Assembly: GCA_010093685.1 (NCBI GenBank)
Contig: MU006226.1
Coordinates: 508,964 to 572,963 of the forward strand
Direction of reading: 5' to 3'
DNA length: 64,000 nucleotides
Origin: Ophiobolus disseminans
Lineage: Eukaryota > Ascomycota > Dothideomycetes > Pleosporales > Phaeosphaeriaceae
The notes under the pieces are model-generated. The model saw nothing but the letters and a program-made list of their open reading frames with translations, did not search any database and was not told where the DNA came from. The position numbers and the translations under genes were made by a program. This document shows, in pieces, positions 1-13,741 of this stretch. Position 1 is the first letter of the stretch. Every line of letters begins with the position of its first letter.

Positions 1-2848
1 GAAAAATCCCATTGCCAGTGCGCCCTCAATACCACGCCATTTTGCGCTCTTTCCAAAAATGACGAAATCGGGATGCCCGACACCGGTCATCATGGGGACC
101 ACCCTGGCCGCTTGCCGCAAACCCTCCTCATCCGCACCCCATATCACGAGTTCGAGCCTCTCATCGTGAAGTGGCCGCAAGAACGCCGCACCACGCGCCG
201 CTTCCCCGTACTCTTGTCTGCGCCCTTGATGATCGCGGACGAAGCAGCTCATTTTGCCTACACGGATGGGAAAGTCTGATGAGAGGTCAGGAAGTCCGCC
301 TCCAATAACAAGCGTGATAACGTTCCCAGTTGTGTTTTGTATCCTAGGATCATCGGGCGAAGGCAAGATCAGAGTGTCGGCCTGGAAGTACTGGTGCAGG
401 TTGCGCGAGATCTGGAGGGCGACTTGGGACGTGTTGCTGACCGTCGAGCGACGGATGACAAATGGACCTCGAGTGCGGAGAATGGCTGTCATGAAACCCA
501 GTTGGCGCCCGGATCTTTCTATCATCGCTGTATGGTCTTCCGTCACGGACGCACGGTCAGTGCCGATGTAGGAGATTGTGAGTGGGGCCCCAGACTGTGT
601 GTTGGCTTGTCCAAGGTCTAAATCCTGTCCATTGATAGTGACCGTCTCTCTCCAGATAGTAGGATCCAACTCCAAGCTCATGACGTTTGTGGTTCTGATC
701 ATGTGTCCTTTGACTTCAACCTTTCCATACTGCGCAGGATCGTGAAGTAGCTTGACTTTGAGACCGCCCTTGCTCCCCATATCGCCTGGGTCGCCTACGA
801 TTAGGGTGAAGTCATCCAGTTTCCTCGGTAGGGCGACTTCATTGCTTGTCTGCGAGTAGTAGAAGTTCACCAGTTCCGGCGTGGTCATTACAGTATCCCA
901 CCAATGATTCTGGGTAGGAACCTCGTTGTAATCCGACTGTGCACCAGACAGATACAGCTGCTGCGCAAGGAACCTCGAGTTGTACGCCGGCACGTTGTCG
1001 TCTACTTCACCGTGCTGCTGCTGGATCGGTATGCCCTTGACATTAGCCATAAGCATCTCATGCCGATAACTATTCAACGAGCCACTGATGACCGCCGTCC
1101 GCCTAGGATCTGCTGGCTGCCATAGTTCGTACGGCACGTACTTTTGTATACTTGCGTATCCAGATACAGGAGCGGCAGCGATGATCTTGTCAGGCCGATG
1201 TGCCAGCGCATACCATGTGCCCTGGCCGCCGTTGGAGTGCCCTGATACGATCCAGTGACTGACCTGTATCTCTGGACCGGTCCAGCCAGTGTGATTGATC
1301 CATGTAGGAATGGCTGCAATCGCAGCTTCAACGTCTGCAAAGCCCCAGTTGTGCCAGTCGTCTCCGGACCATGGCGTGACGCCGGTAGGGAAGAGAACCC
1401 AAGCACAGAGGTCAGATACGGGATCCAGAGCGCTTGTGACCATAGGACTATCCGCTTCAAGCCCAGCGCCATGTAGTGCTAGTAGTACTGGAAGCTTGCT
1501 TTGACCTGTCCGGCATGTTGCGTTCTTGGCTGGTGGTCGGAGCATAGCGTAAGACACCATTCCACCTGGGTGGAGGTACGTCACCTTGTGCGGTTTGTAG
1601 ATGGAGGTATGTGTGAGATTCTGAGATACATGTAGGGTGGACTTGGGTGTTCCGTTCAAAGTTCTGTATGTGATGTCGTATGATACTGAGGACACATTGT
1701 GGTTTGGTAGAGTGGCATTGAAAGCGACCGGTCTGGTTTGTCCGGCAACGATAACCGTACTAGTCTCGTTGGTGCTAGGCAGCGAGTGAGTGGACTTTGC
1801 GTTGGTCAGCAACCTGAAAACTCTCACTGAGCTTAAGAAGAAAAAAGGAGAGCTCACATTCGAAGGATGGATCCCCACGATCTCGATATCATCTACGCCG
1901 CTATTTCTCAAGCTGATTGAAGCGACGGAGCTTGCAAGCGTACCATCAACGACGTCAGAAACAAGAATCCCGAGTTTAGCAAGCTCCAATGTGCCAGTCA
2001 CCTGCTGTGCGTGTACTGTAACATCAATTGTAGGCTCCAGGACGCCACCAAAGGCACGAACATCCCTCACAAGTCGAAGATCAATCTTGTGAGTTCCTGG
2101 CTCTAGATGTAAAACAGGCGGGGCTCTTCGATATGTGTAGTAGTCGCCTCCGAAGTAATGCTTATCGTCGACCCAGTATTCCAAGATTGCGTCTGTGTGG
2201 AGGATGATATGTTGAGTCTCGTTGCCCCCGATGTTGAGCTCGCCACGTGCCCATGCTTGATATTGGACAGCAGCCCAGCCGTATACCACTTTTAGAAACT
2301 CCCAATCCACGTTGGAGTAGCTGACGCTGAGAGATGCAGTGGCTGATTCTGATCCAGTGGAGAAGGGCGCGGCCTCTAAGAGTTGCCACTTTGCGGTGCC
2401 ATTGGTAGGCAGCGAGCTTCTGAAAATAGCCTTTGGATCATATGAGAGGTTCCTGAAGCCACCAACATATTCCAGCGGATCAGCACCCCATGTTGCCTCT
2501 ATGACAGGTCAGAAACACTTCAATGTCATGCTGTGAGATTCTCTATAGCACAATTTACTGCATAGCTGTTCCTGCTCTTGTCTCGAAATGTTCAACGTCT
2601 GACGGTGACATACCTCTGGTGCCGATTTGAAACGGCCCAAGAACTTGCCATGTGCCGCCGTACGCAAACAGAGCTGGATCATCCGCCGAGTCCTCAAGTG
2701 GGGCCATCAATGCCCCATATTGCGCGGATGCAGCACATGGTGGAAGCACCGAACTAAAGCAAAACAACGACAGCAGCAATGATGCGCTCAGAAGGGAGAC
2801 CATGACGACGTAAATACATTGTGATACGAAACCCGAACGACGTCGCAT
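1..2848 (-). CDS. Secreted S9-type (prolyl oligopeptidase-like) serine peptidase, 3' end outside window
   Basis: Two exons are visible, 2848..2614 and 2498..1; the second has no stop, so the C-terminus lies beyond the left edge. The intron 2613..2499 has GTATGT and ATAG borders and joins in frame. The protein starts with a basic then hydrophobic signal peptide (about 45 residues). The nucleophile motif GHSNGGQGTWY is typical of alpha/beta-hydrolase S9 peptidases; an Asp in a QQHGEVDDNVP context and a His in QNHWWDTV about 40 residues later complete a plausible triad. Several N-x-S/T sites fit a secreted glycoprotein. The long N-terminal part before the hydrolase domain is probably a beta-rich domain. 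Exact substrate is unknown; an esterase role cannot be excluded from sequence alone. Confidence 0.8.
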
Positions 2849-3264
2849 TTAAGTTCGCTGGTAGCCTGGGAGCAAGCATTGCCGTTTAAAGCAGGTACTA
2901 TCGACCCCTAGCAGCCGGCTTGGCAGTGAAACGACGTCAAAAGTGGACCCTTTGGTTGGCGACATTAACACGCGTCTGAAAGCGGACCAGATCGCCGCTA
3001 ACTGCGGGAAGATAGCCAACCTCCAATTTACCACCGCGCTTCAGCTGCAGCACTTGCGCTTTTCACTAAGATCTTGTCCAGCGGCGGGTTTCTTCTTGTG
3101 TGATTTCACCGGATTACTCACTGGGTGGGCAGCTAGGAAGAGGCACAAGGCCAGGTCGATCATCCTAGACTACGCACCCTTTCTTCACAGATGCCGTAAC
3201 CAACGAGCCCCGCGATCTTTTCTCTCTCTCTCCTGTCCACATCGCCCTTGGAGTCGCAGTCGCG
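2849..3264. other. Intergenic region between divergent genes
   Basis: This 416-bp stretch separates the start codons of the left-edge peptidase and the TPT transporter, so it must hold both promoters. A pyrimidine-rich run (near 3219-3240, TCTCTCTCTC-type) lies just upstream of the transporter start. I see no further gene. Confidence 0.6.
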
Positions 3265-4853
3265 ATGACGCTCACTGCGGCGCGGGACCCCAGTCCGCAT
3301 CAGACGTTCAAGTTCCCCGCCTTCCAGCCTGACCTCATGCCCATGCCCGAGGAGGAGTACGGCCACAGCTCGTCGCGCACAGGAAGCCCTTCGCATACCC
3401 CACAGACAAACGGCAATGCAGTGCCCGCGGAAAGGTGGCAGCCCCGGAGAGATTCGCGCTTTGGATATGCGAATGGCGCGGTGCAGGGGTCGGCGACGAG
3501 GCATGGCAGGCAAAAGAGCTTGAGCGAGGCGATCAGGACGATACGCACTAGGAAGGCGAGCGTCAGTCAGAATGCGGTCGAGATTGCAGAGGCGCTCAAG
3601 GCGCCGCTGTCTCCACGGCTCATTGTAGGTTGCCATATCCCAAGAGAAAAATTATGAGGTGCTAACGAAGCCAGATGCTCTGTGGCATATGGTACATGAC
3701 CTCCATCTTCACCAACATGTCCTCCAAAGCCATCCTCACCGCCCTGCCCCAGCCCGTAACCCTCACAACCGTACAATTCGCCTTCGTATCCGGGTGGTGT
3801 CTCCTCCTCGCCGCCCTCGCCCGCCGCTTTCCCCGCCTGAAACAAACACTCCCGTTTCTGAAATACGGCATCCGCCCACCGTCCAAGGAGCTCATCTTAG
3901 CGACCCTCCCCCTCACATGCTTCCAAATCGGCGGCCACATCCTCAGCGCAGACGCTACATCCCGCATTCCTGTCTCCCTCGTACACACCATCAAAGGGCT
4001 CTCCCCGCTCCTCACAGTCGGCGCATACACCATCTTCCTCAACACGCGCTACTCGCTCCCGACATACCTGTCCCTCATCCCGCTCACCCTCGGCGTCATC
4101 CTCGCGTGCTCCGCAGACTTTAATGCGAATTTCATCGGCCTGTTATCCGCTTTCGCCAGCGCAATCCTCTTCGTCGTACAAAACATCGTGTCTAAGCAAA
4201 TCTTCAACGACGCCGCCGCCGCCGAGAAAGACGGTCTCCCCCCGTCCCGCTTCACGAAGCCAGATAAACTCAATCTCCTCTGCTACTCCTCCGGCCTCGC
4301 ATTCCTCTTCACACTCCCTCTCTGGCTCTGGTCCGAAGGCTTCACACTCCTCAGCGACTTCCTGCACGACGCATCCATCGAGTTATCCGCGCGCCCCGGC
4401 TCCTTCGACCACGGGCGGCTCCTGCTAGAATTTCTCTTCAACGGCACATTCCACTTCGGGCAAAACATCGTCGCCTTCGTGCTGCTCTCCATCGTATCTC
4501 CCGTCACATACTCCGTCGCCAGCCTGATCAAGCGCGTCTTCGTCATCGTGTTTGCGGTCGTGTGGTTCGGCAAACCGATCACTCGCATCCAGGCGTTTGG
4601 GCTTGCGCTCACGTTTGTCGGACTCTATTTGTATGATCGCACGAGCGATGCGGCGAAGGTGGAGAAGAGGAGGGCCGCGAAGGCGCAGGGCAGTTTGTTG
4701 CCGATTGTTACGGATGGGAAGAGGGGAGGCGGGTATACGGCTAGTCCGGGGGGGATGAGTGCGGGGGAGGAGAAGGGGATGAGGAGGCTGGATGCTGGGG
4801 TGGGGTATGCGCCGCCTGGGATGAATGGACGTGCTGGTATAGGTGTTTCATGA
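3265..4853 (+). CDS. TPT-family (DMT superfamily) membrane transporter, Sly41-like
   Basis: Two exons, 3265..3624 and 3675..4853, give 512 residues; the 50-nt intron (GTAGGT...CCAG) is in phase 0. Residues 1-120 are a hydrophilic, Ser-rich cytosolic leader. From residue 121 onward about ten hydrophobic segments form the triose-phosphate/nucleotide-sugar transporter fold, ending in the conserved stretch SPVTYSVASLIKRVFVI followed by a GKPIT turn and a last helix ending in LYLYDR. The tail is Gly-rich and hydrophilic. Family members sit in ER or Golgi membranes and exchange sugar phosphates or nucleotide sugars; yeast Sly41 is the closest type I recognise. Substrate is not predictable here. Confidence 0.85.
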
Positions 4854-5298
4854 GATATGGGCTTTGAATAGTATGTTGTTTCTGACTTGTTTTGGTCAAT
4901 GTTGTATACGTACCATAATTCATGTATATGTTATGAAGCTTGATGGACGAGTCTCAATTAGATGTACTGAGCATGGAGGTATAGTTGTCATTGCATCAAA
5001 TCATACAGCCTGCATGATGGCATTACCGCTACCAAAGATAACAAGGAAATGGAGACCCCCGCAACATGCAAATAAAGCGACATACGAAGCCCGAAGCCGG
5101 CTCCATTGGCGCAGCAAGCCCCAGCGCCTGTATAAGCAGAGACACGAAGCAGACGGTGCAAAAGAGGGTAAACGACCAACAAGGACTTCCTGGACGCCGG
5201 GATTCATGTGCATGACTCGTGTGGCCGATCATGTCGCATAGTCGGCTGCCCGCTCAATACTGCGCTATTCCGCCTTTCTATTGTACCTGTGTTGGCGC
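4854..5298. other. Convergent 3' intergenic region
   Basis: This lies between the stop codons of the TPT transporter and RAB11, which converge. It should hold both 3' UTRs. No coding or structural signal seen. Confidence 0.5.
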
Positions 5299-6276
<978 letters not shown>

Positions 6277-6719
6277 AGCTGCAGTAGGCGGGGCAGGAGG
6301 TGCGCAGTGAGTGGTGAGTGATGCTTTGTAGTGGGTGAGGGGTCGGGTCTGGTTATCGCTGTATCAGAGGCTCTCTTGCTGGTGGAAGCTTGCGGTCGTC
6401 CCTCGGCGGTGGTGGAAGGCGGGTGCTATGGCTGCCTCGACTGCACCGCACCTCCCCCGACAAAGCACATGTGGTGCCAAGCCGCTAGCTGTGTGACCCT
6501 CAAACGGCTCCGTTTGCGCCTACCGCTAAACCATCACCACAACCAGCGAATGTCTCACTCACACCGATTCAACTTTTGACCGTCATTTGTACGCACGTCA
6601 TCGCCGAGTATTGGGCGCGTCGAAAGTAGTCCGGGCCAGTTGGGGGCGCAAAAGCGTGCATGCATTGCCATTAGCCAATCAGAGCCCATACCCTCTGTTG
6701 GGTTAGCACTTCTGACAAA
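6277..6719. other. Bidirectional promoter region of RAB11 and the chromodomain gene
   Basis: The 443-bp gap lies between two divergent start codons. I see no further gene. It must contain both promoters and 5' UTRs. Confidence 0.5.
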
Positions 6720-9700
6720 ATGGTGGACTCTGACTTGGACTGCGACACTGACGAAATCTCCGTTGCATCCACACTTGAAAGCGAAAATGAGGGCGAATAC
6801 GATGTTAAATGCATCTTGTCCGAAAGGGCCAACACGGGCAGGCATGGCAGATCTATCACGCAGTATTTGATCGAGTGGGAAGGATACGAAATGCATGCGT
6901 GAGCCACGATCGCCAATAATAAGTTCCAAATCCCTGCTAACAGCAACAGATGTAAGAAGCCCGCACTTGAGCAATTTGTTCGATGACTTTGTCAATCTAT
7001 TCTCATCCGACCTAAAGGGTAATACAAAACATTATTAGGAGAGTCGCTGACCAGCCCAGGTACCTGGGAACCAGAAAGTGGCGTGGCTGACACGGGTCTG
7101 CTAAACCCTTGGAAGCGCCAGAAAGAGCTGATGGGTCCGCGTGGCTTCCGGAAATTCATTGAAAACAATGAGTCCAAGTTCAACGAAGCTGTCAGAAGAC
7201 ATGACGTCGCAAGAGCTATCAGACACCAGAAACGTGCCAAGAAGCGTAGCCAGCTGAAGAAACGTCCAAGACCGCAAGTTGAGGTAGATGACAGCGAGGA
7301 TGATACTCCCCTCGCACAGGGAAAGCAAGCCACTCAACACAAGTCGAAGAAATCGAAAGAGAATAATGTTGCCTCTCCAAGCACCGAGGATGCTGAAATT
7401 GGGCTGTTTGTTGAACAGATCCCGATCACTCGTAGAGCTCCACTTGAGCAATCAACATCAGAAGAAGAGCAAGGCAGTCCCCCCAGCAGCGACAGTGATG
7501 ATTCACTGATGGGAGAGCTGGCATCTAAGGTTGTGAGCAAAGGTTTGAACCTCGGTAACTCGATACTGTCTCCGAGGAGCCCTAAAAAGAAGCCAGCAGC
7601 GCAATCTGCAAACTCAGTACCAAAACCGCCAGTAGCAAAGACGCAACGCCAAGACACTATAACGAAACCTTTGAGAAAGGCCACCGCATCAGCTGCTCTA
7701 CCGACCCCCAAGAGTGTAGTGATAACAGAGAAGAGAGCGCCAGCTGAATCTACCTCTCTAACGGCCCCCAAGAGCGTAGAGACAAAAGAGAAGAGTGCAC
7801 AGGCGGCCGTATCGGCCGCTGACCCCTCATCGACGACCTTACAAAGAAGGAGTACCGGCAATGTCACGGCGCCTAACCCCTCCGCTCCTGTTACATCGTT
7901 GCTTGCAAAGACGGTAGAGTCTGCTAGCCCTGTCGTCACAAAAGCGCCACTTAAGCAAACTTCTTCTACCACGATCAAAAAAACTGGGGTCAATCCCAAG
8001 ACTGTTCCAATCAGAATGACAAATGAGCCGAAGACAGCACCTCGCGAGTGGAAGAAGAGTAAAGAGCGTTTCAGCACATTGCAGGCTGCGCGCCGGGCAG
8101 AGCTTAGAGGCCGCGCAGAAGGGACACCCGATCCTCAGGCATTGGATTTTGTTGGCGTTTCGCCGGCGGGTCTCACCTTACCGAGGACTGCGTCACGGGT
8201 CGATAATCCTTACGGACGTCGTGAAGCCGGAAATCGTCGCATGCAGCAGATCGATGCTGACGAGCCTGTGGAAGAGGTTGTTCCTATCCAAAATTGGGAA
8301 GCGAACAAAGCTCCTTTGGTCTGTCCCCATTGGAGGCTGAGCCACAATTGTCCTTATGGGCCGGCGAAATGTAATTTCATGCATCGTGACAAGGATGAAA
8401 ATGGGGAGGATCTCCCAATCGGTGACATTACCGGCAGTCTACCTCCAAAGTATCGCAGAGTGCCGTTGACGTGTCTTTTCTGGCTCAATAGCAAACATGG
8501 ATGTAAAAAGTCAGAAAAGGAATGTCTCTACGCCCACAAGAACACGGGATGGATGCCAAAAGACGGGAACGACAACCAGCCTTTTCAAATTGATCCAAAC
8601 GCGTTGCCAGTCAGCGAGTTGCCCGTCAAATCTTTGCTGACTGGCCAGGGAAGTGCTTCTCATCCAACTCGCCAAGAAAAGAAATGGATGAAGCCACATG
8701 AGATCACCTGCTGGTACTGGAAGAAAGGAACTTGTCAACATACACCGGGTACCTGTAAGTTTAAGCACCACGATACGGGCATAATTGCGGACCCGCCCCC
8801 AAGTGGTTTAACCTGCCGCAACTGGCTTCGAAGAAACTGTCGCCACACAGCAGAACAGTGCAAGTTTCAGCATTACAACGTTGAAACAGAGCTAGGTCAA
8901 CCATCCTTCAGCTATGGTGCGTTGTGACTCCATAAGAGGTACCATTGACTCATGTTTTGTAGACATCGCTTCTGCCCTTCCTTACAAAACTCATGATCAA
9001 CAAGCACCAACACCAGGCACAGTATTTGCAAATGGTACATGGATCGAGGTTGACATGGACGACAATGGGCCTCAGCTAGCAACAATCTGGGACGAGCCAC
9101 AACCTCCTGCCGAGCAGATTGAACTGTCGCTTTCCCCCCCGCCTCCACCTCCGTCCCCGCCTCCTCCGCACCCACCACTAACACTACAACCTTCTTCTCC
9201 ACCACCGTCGCCACTTACATTGACACCTCCTCCGCCACCGCCGCCGCCACTAACAACAATACCTGCTCCAAACTCATCCTGCCAAGAAATCAAGCAAATT
9301 CTCGATCAAGCACTGGACATCAGCTTCACCGAGCTCTTCGAGTGTGGTGGGCATGAAGACAGCAGTACAATGCTCGATCGAAAAGCACTTCTCTTGTTCC
9401 ACCCCATGGACCACTGCGAAGAACTCGAGGTTATCACTCGATGGTTGTTAATGCATCATGTGGAAGTAAGCAGTGTGTGGCACGAAGGTTGCTGGGACTA
9501 CTTCCGCCAGCAAATGGCCAAAGGGGGATCAGGCATTGTGATCGTAAGCTGACTCGTTTTCTGTGTTTAGCTGCACTGCTGACTCTTTCAGGCACATCCT
9601 GATTTTGAATGGTACTCGGAGCTTACGGGCTTTGGTAAGCTCCTCCAGAAACAGGTCCGCTTGTGGTCACTTGGAGTTCAGGAAGGCATTGAGCATGATT

Positions 9701-10599
9701 CTGCCTTACTTGACACCTTGCCCAAGGAACGACATGACTGTATCGAGATCTTTCCCGTTGGCGGCTTCATCTACATCACCGACGACGTTTTTGAGGAAAA
9801 ACCACAACTGGCCCTGCAGATTGTGGAGCTCTTCCTTGCAAAAGTAGACAAAATGCGACACGCCACTGGATCAGTCTCTCCATGGCAAGAGGCTGACAAT
9901 GCCTACCTTCATTGGCGACTTTGCGTGCGTCCAGAACTCATGGAGCATCTTTTCCAGAGATGCGAAGAGCAAGAAAGCGAGCTAGAAGCTGGCGAACCGG
10001 ATGCCTTGGCTCGAGCCTATCTCTACGCTCTTCTCATTGAAACTGACTACATCGAGCAAGAATTACCCATACAACCTCTTAGCGCTGTATCTGACAAGTT
10101 TCCCATCATTTCGGAACGTCGCATAATAGCCGAAGAGAAACCTGTCGACTATTTCAACGCTCTTACATCCAGCACAGAAGAAGCCAATCTAAGGATGATT
10201 CGATACTACGCAGGCTTGCACATCGAAATGCGCCGCGACTATCGGCACTTCTTCGTCGTGCACACCAAGCCTTTTGTTCCATGTGTACGCAAGTGGAAGC
10301 AGGAGATCCAGACCATCGCCGAGGTCATCACGCCCGAGCAATGCGTCGCCGAGCTCCAGAAAGATGCGGACCAGGAGAGCCGCGGACAAATGTTCGACTT
10401 TGGCGAGAAATACATGCCAGAAGGAAAGGTCGACACAGTGGAAGAGGCTCTTGTTAGTCAGGTCACCAAAGTCCAGAACAAGCAGGTGACGCGCATCGCA
10501 AGCCCTCAAGTGACGGACAGTCAGACATCGATGGACGAAGGAGAGATTCGCGAGAGCCAGCATTCAATGGAGGACGGCGAGATCTATCCCACACAGTGA
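6720..10599 (+). CDS. Chromodomain protein with four CCCH zinc fingers and a conserved-looking C-terminal region
   Basis: Model: 6720..6898, a possible 2-nt exon 6950..6951, 7060..8916, 8963..9543, 9592..10599, giving about 1208 residues. Residues about 27-70 form a chromodomain: YDVKCIL, then YLIEWEGY, then TWEPE after the first intron(s); this fold binds methylated histone tails. Residues about 100-400 are Ser/Lys-rich and disordered. Four CCCH fingers follow near residues 480, 533, 610 and 645 (for example CWYWKKGTCQHTPGTCKFKH), suggesting RNA binding. A poly-Pro segment lies at 738-780. The last 400 residues contain an alpha/beta-looking region that I cannot assign. The end has two acidic GEI repeats. 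An alternative single intron 6899..7054 keeps the same frame with one extra residue. A role in heterochromatin or RNA-linked silencing is inference. Confidence 0.8.
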
Positions 10600-11422
10600 A
10601 ATCACACATTGTAACACGAAAAGTGTAGAATTACAACAAAAGTTACTGAAGATATTCAGCCTCAGAGCAAGGCTGCCGATGAAGAAACAAATTTTGACGG
10701 GCGTTTACATAGCTGAATACCCACATGCTTGATAGCGAGCACTTTCACCAAATAAACCACTTCTTTGCACATCCACATACATAACTTTATCTCACAACTC
10801 CATACCCCCAAACACACGTCCTTGCCCCTGACTAAAATTTCACCGCAGAAGATACGCCCACGCCCCGATCCGACATTCTACCGCCCCCAAGGCATCCACA
10901 GCCGATTGCGCCCATGACGCACGAGGCTGAGCGGTGACATCCGAAAGTGACATAACGCGCCGCGTGGGCATCGCTCATGCGATAACAACACCACAACACG
11001 ATGCGTTCGCGATGTGTTATTGGGTAGGTTGGGTGCTTATCGTAAGGCTTTGTGGATGCTTGATACTCCTTGCACACAATTTCCGATGCCTGAGTTGATT
11101 GTGTGGTGGTATTGACATGGGCGCCGATGGCTTAGCTTAAAGCTTGGATCTAGACGTTTTTTCCCCGCAGCCGGGCGTTCGTGGGCTTGGGACACGCGAC
11201 TGTGTTTCGGTATCCTTGTTATTTACATCGTCTCTCGTCATTTCATGTTGGTGCTGTAACACCTTACCTTTCCCACGTTTCTTCGTCGTCGCGCAACGAG
11301 CGCAAACCTTGGACGTCGGGTCTGTCGCGATACTTTTAAGAGCTAGTAGTTAACGGATTTGGAAAGATAGGATTGGATTGGATTGGATTGGATATTGGAT
11401 AGGAGAAGATTGTGAAGCAAAG
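10600..11422. other. Intergenic region upstream of permease
   Basis: The 823-bp gap holds the chromodomain gene's 3' end and the permease promoter and leader. Nothing is recognisable apart from a short GATTG tandem repeat at 11371-11393. Confidence 0.5.
11371..11393 (+). repeat. GATTG pentanucleotide repeat
   Basis: About four and a half copies of GATTG lie 30 bp before the permease ATG, probably in its 5' UTR. No effect can be predicted. Confidence 0.7.
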
Positions 11423-13248
11423 ATGATGAAACGACGCAGCAATTCGATTACGGGCAGTATGGGGCGGCGAGGCTCGACGTCGGATCCTGGTGCTGATGCG
11501 GCGCTCGCGAAGATGGGGTATCAGAGCGAGTTACCACGGAATTTGAGTATGATGAGTGTTTTGGGACTGTAAGTAAATGTACTCTCGCTCGTCACAATCT
11601 TAACCACACCGACAACTTCGCAATCATGGCATTCGCAGCTCGGTGCTTACACCCCTAGGTCCTTCGCCATCATGGCCGTCCCCTTCGGCATCAGCACAAC
11701 CATGTACATCACCCTCACAGACGGCCAATCCGTAACCATCATCTACGGCTGGATCCTTGTATCCCTCATCTCGCTCAGCATCGCGGCTTCGCTTGCAGAA
11801 ATCTGCGCCGTCTATCCGACCGCCGGTGGCGTGTACTACTGGTCCGCCATGTTGTCAACCCGCGAGTGGGCGCCAATTACGTCCTGGATCACCGGCTGGC
11901 TGACGCTCGTGGGCAACTGGACTGTCACGCTGTCGATTAATTTCAGCGGCGGGCAGTTGATTTTGAGCGCGATTACGCTGTGGAATGAGGATTTTGTGCC
12001 GAATCAGTGGCAGACTGTGCTGGCTTTTTGGGCGGTGATGTTGATTTGTATGAGTGTGAGTGCGGTTGTGGAGTGTGAAACGGGAACGGGGAGCTGACGA
12101 GATGCAGATTAACATCTTCGGGTCGAAGTATTTGGATCTTATCAACAAGATTTGTATATACTGGACGGCAAGCAGTGTGGTCATCATCATGATCGTTCTG
12201 CTGACCATGGCGGATACGAAGCGGAGTGCAAAGTTTGTGTTTACAAATTACGATGCTAGTGCGAGTGGATGGTAAGTACTCCGATCTTATACCTTGCTAG
12301 AAGTATTTGCTGATAACATACAGGCCTTCCGGATGGGCTTTCTTCGTCGGACTCCTCCAAGCTTCATACACGCTCACTGGTTACGGCATGGTCGCAGCAA
12401 TGTGCGAAGAAGTCGCCTACCCCGAGCGCGAAGTCCCCAAAGCCATCGTCCTCTCCGTCGCAGCAGCAGGCGTCACAGGTATCATCTACCTCATCCCGAT
12501 TCTCTTCGTCCTTCCCGACGTGCAGCTCCTCCTGGATGTCGCAAACGGGCAACCCATCGGCCTGCTCTTCAAGACCGTAACCGGCTCCGCAGCCGGCGGC
12601 TTTGGGCTTCTCTTCTTGATCCTCGGTATCCTTTTCTTCGCCGGCACAGGCGCGCTCACCGCCGCATCACGCTGCACCTACGCCTTTGCGCGCGACGGCG
12701 CGATTCCCGGCTCTCGTCTGTGGGCCAAAGTCGACAAGCGATACAACATCCCGCTCGGCGCGCTGTTCCTTTCCACAGCCGTAGACTGCCTGCTCGGCCT
12801 CATCTACTTCGGGTCCTCCGCAGCATTCGGCTCTTTCACAGGCGTCGCAACAATCTGCCTCTCAACCTCCTACGGCATGCCCATCCTCATCTCCGTCCTG
12901 CGCGGCCGCCAAGCCGTGAAAAACAGCTCCTACTCCCTCGGCCGCTTCGGCTACGCCATCAACATCGCCATGATTATGTGGATCTGCCTCGCAGTCGTGC
13001 TGTTCTGCATGCCTGTTAGCCTGCCAGTGGAGCCCGCGACGATGAACTATGCGAGCGTGGTGTTTGCAGGCTTTGCGACGATTAGTGTGGCCTGGTACTT
13101 TATTCGCGGCAGGAAGGTGTTTACGGGGCCGCCGGTGCCGCAGGATGTCGCGCCTGGGGAGGAGGTGCCTGTTGCGGGTATTGCGGTGCATGATAGTGCG
13201 GATGGAGCGGTGGGGACGGGGCGGGAGAAGGACGAGACTAAGATTTAG
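11423..13248 (+). CDS. APC-superfamily permease (GABA/choline/amino-acid type)
   Basis: Four exons, 11423..11568, 11659..12055, 12108..12271 and 12324..13248, give 543 residues; every junction has GT-AG borders and compatible phase. The first in-frame ATG is at 11423. After a hydrophilic, Ser/Arg-rich N-terminus come the first helix region (SFAIMAVPFGIST), the conserved segment SLAEICAVYPTAGGVYYW, and the signature loop EEVAYPEREVPKAI. About twelve membrane helices are visible, ending in a charged cytosolic tail. The pattern matches the fungal amino-acid/choline transporter family (Uga4/Hnm1 relatives) of the plasma membrane. Substrate cannot be assigned. Confidence 0.88.
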
Positions 13249-13741
13249 ATGTCTGTGTGGAATTGGGTTGTATGTTAGCCTTTGGGGTAGTGAGTGGTTA
13301 ATGGTGTTGTAATTATTTTGTTCCGAGGTTGAATAAGTTAAGTCGGACTATCAGAAGTACATGCGAAAACCTCGGCTCCATCGAATGAGCAAATCAACGC
13401 ATTGTTATACAAAGTGTAGATCTTTCTTCTAGCTGTATATAAAGCGCACCTGAATTACCCTGTGTGGAGCTTGCGCCCCACTCAGCTAGCCAATAGGAGT
13501 GTGAGCGCCATAGCGGGCCGCCACATAACGCTAAGATCGCGGTCGCAAACCACTTAACGCGACAATCACATTCACCCTCACATTCACGTCCGAATGGACG
13601 CGCGCTTCGACTTGGGCTATGATGTCGCTAAGGTAAGTCTAACGCTACTATATAAATCATATTTTATATCTCTACATATATCCGCACACACGACGCGTCG
13701 CATCAACTTTGAGCTTCAACCCTCCATCAGCAACTATTAAC
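13249..13741. other. Intergenic region with possible 5' UTR intron
   Basis: The gap holds the permease 3' UTR and the promoter of the WD40 gene. A short frame with its own ATG (13594..13632, 13 codons) ends exactly at a perfect GTAAGT donor (13633). No acceptor between there and 13742 joins it in frame to the main protein, so it is more likely an upstream ORF next to a 5' UTR intron. Confidence 0.35.

Noticed and set aside
7334..8077. Minus-strand 247-codon frame inside the chromodomain gene
   Set aside because: Antisense shadow of the Ser/Lys-rich segment; no start context or domain.
13594..13632. Extra first coding exon for the SANT/WD40 gene
   Set aside because: It has a perfect donor, but no acceptor joins it to 13742 in the right phase; better read as an upstream ORF with a 5' UTR intron.
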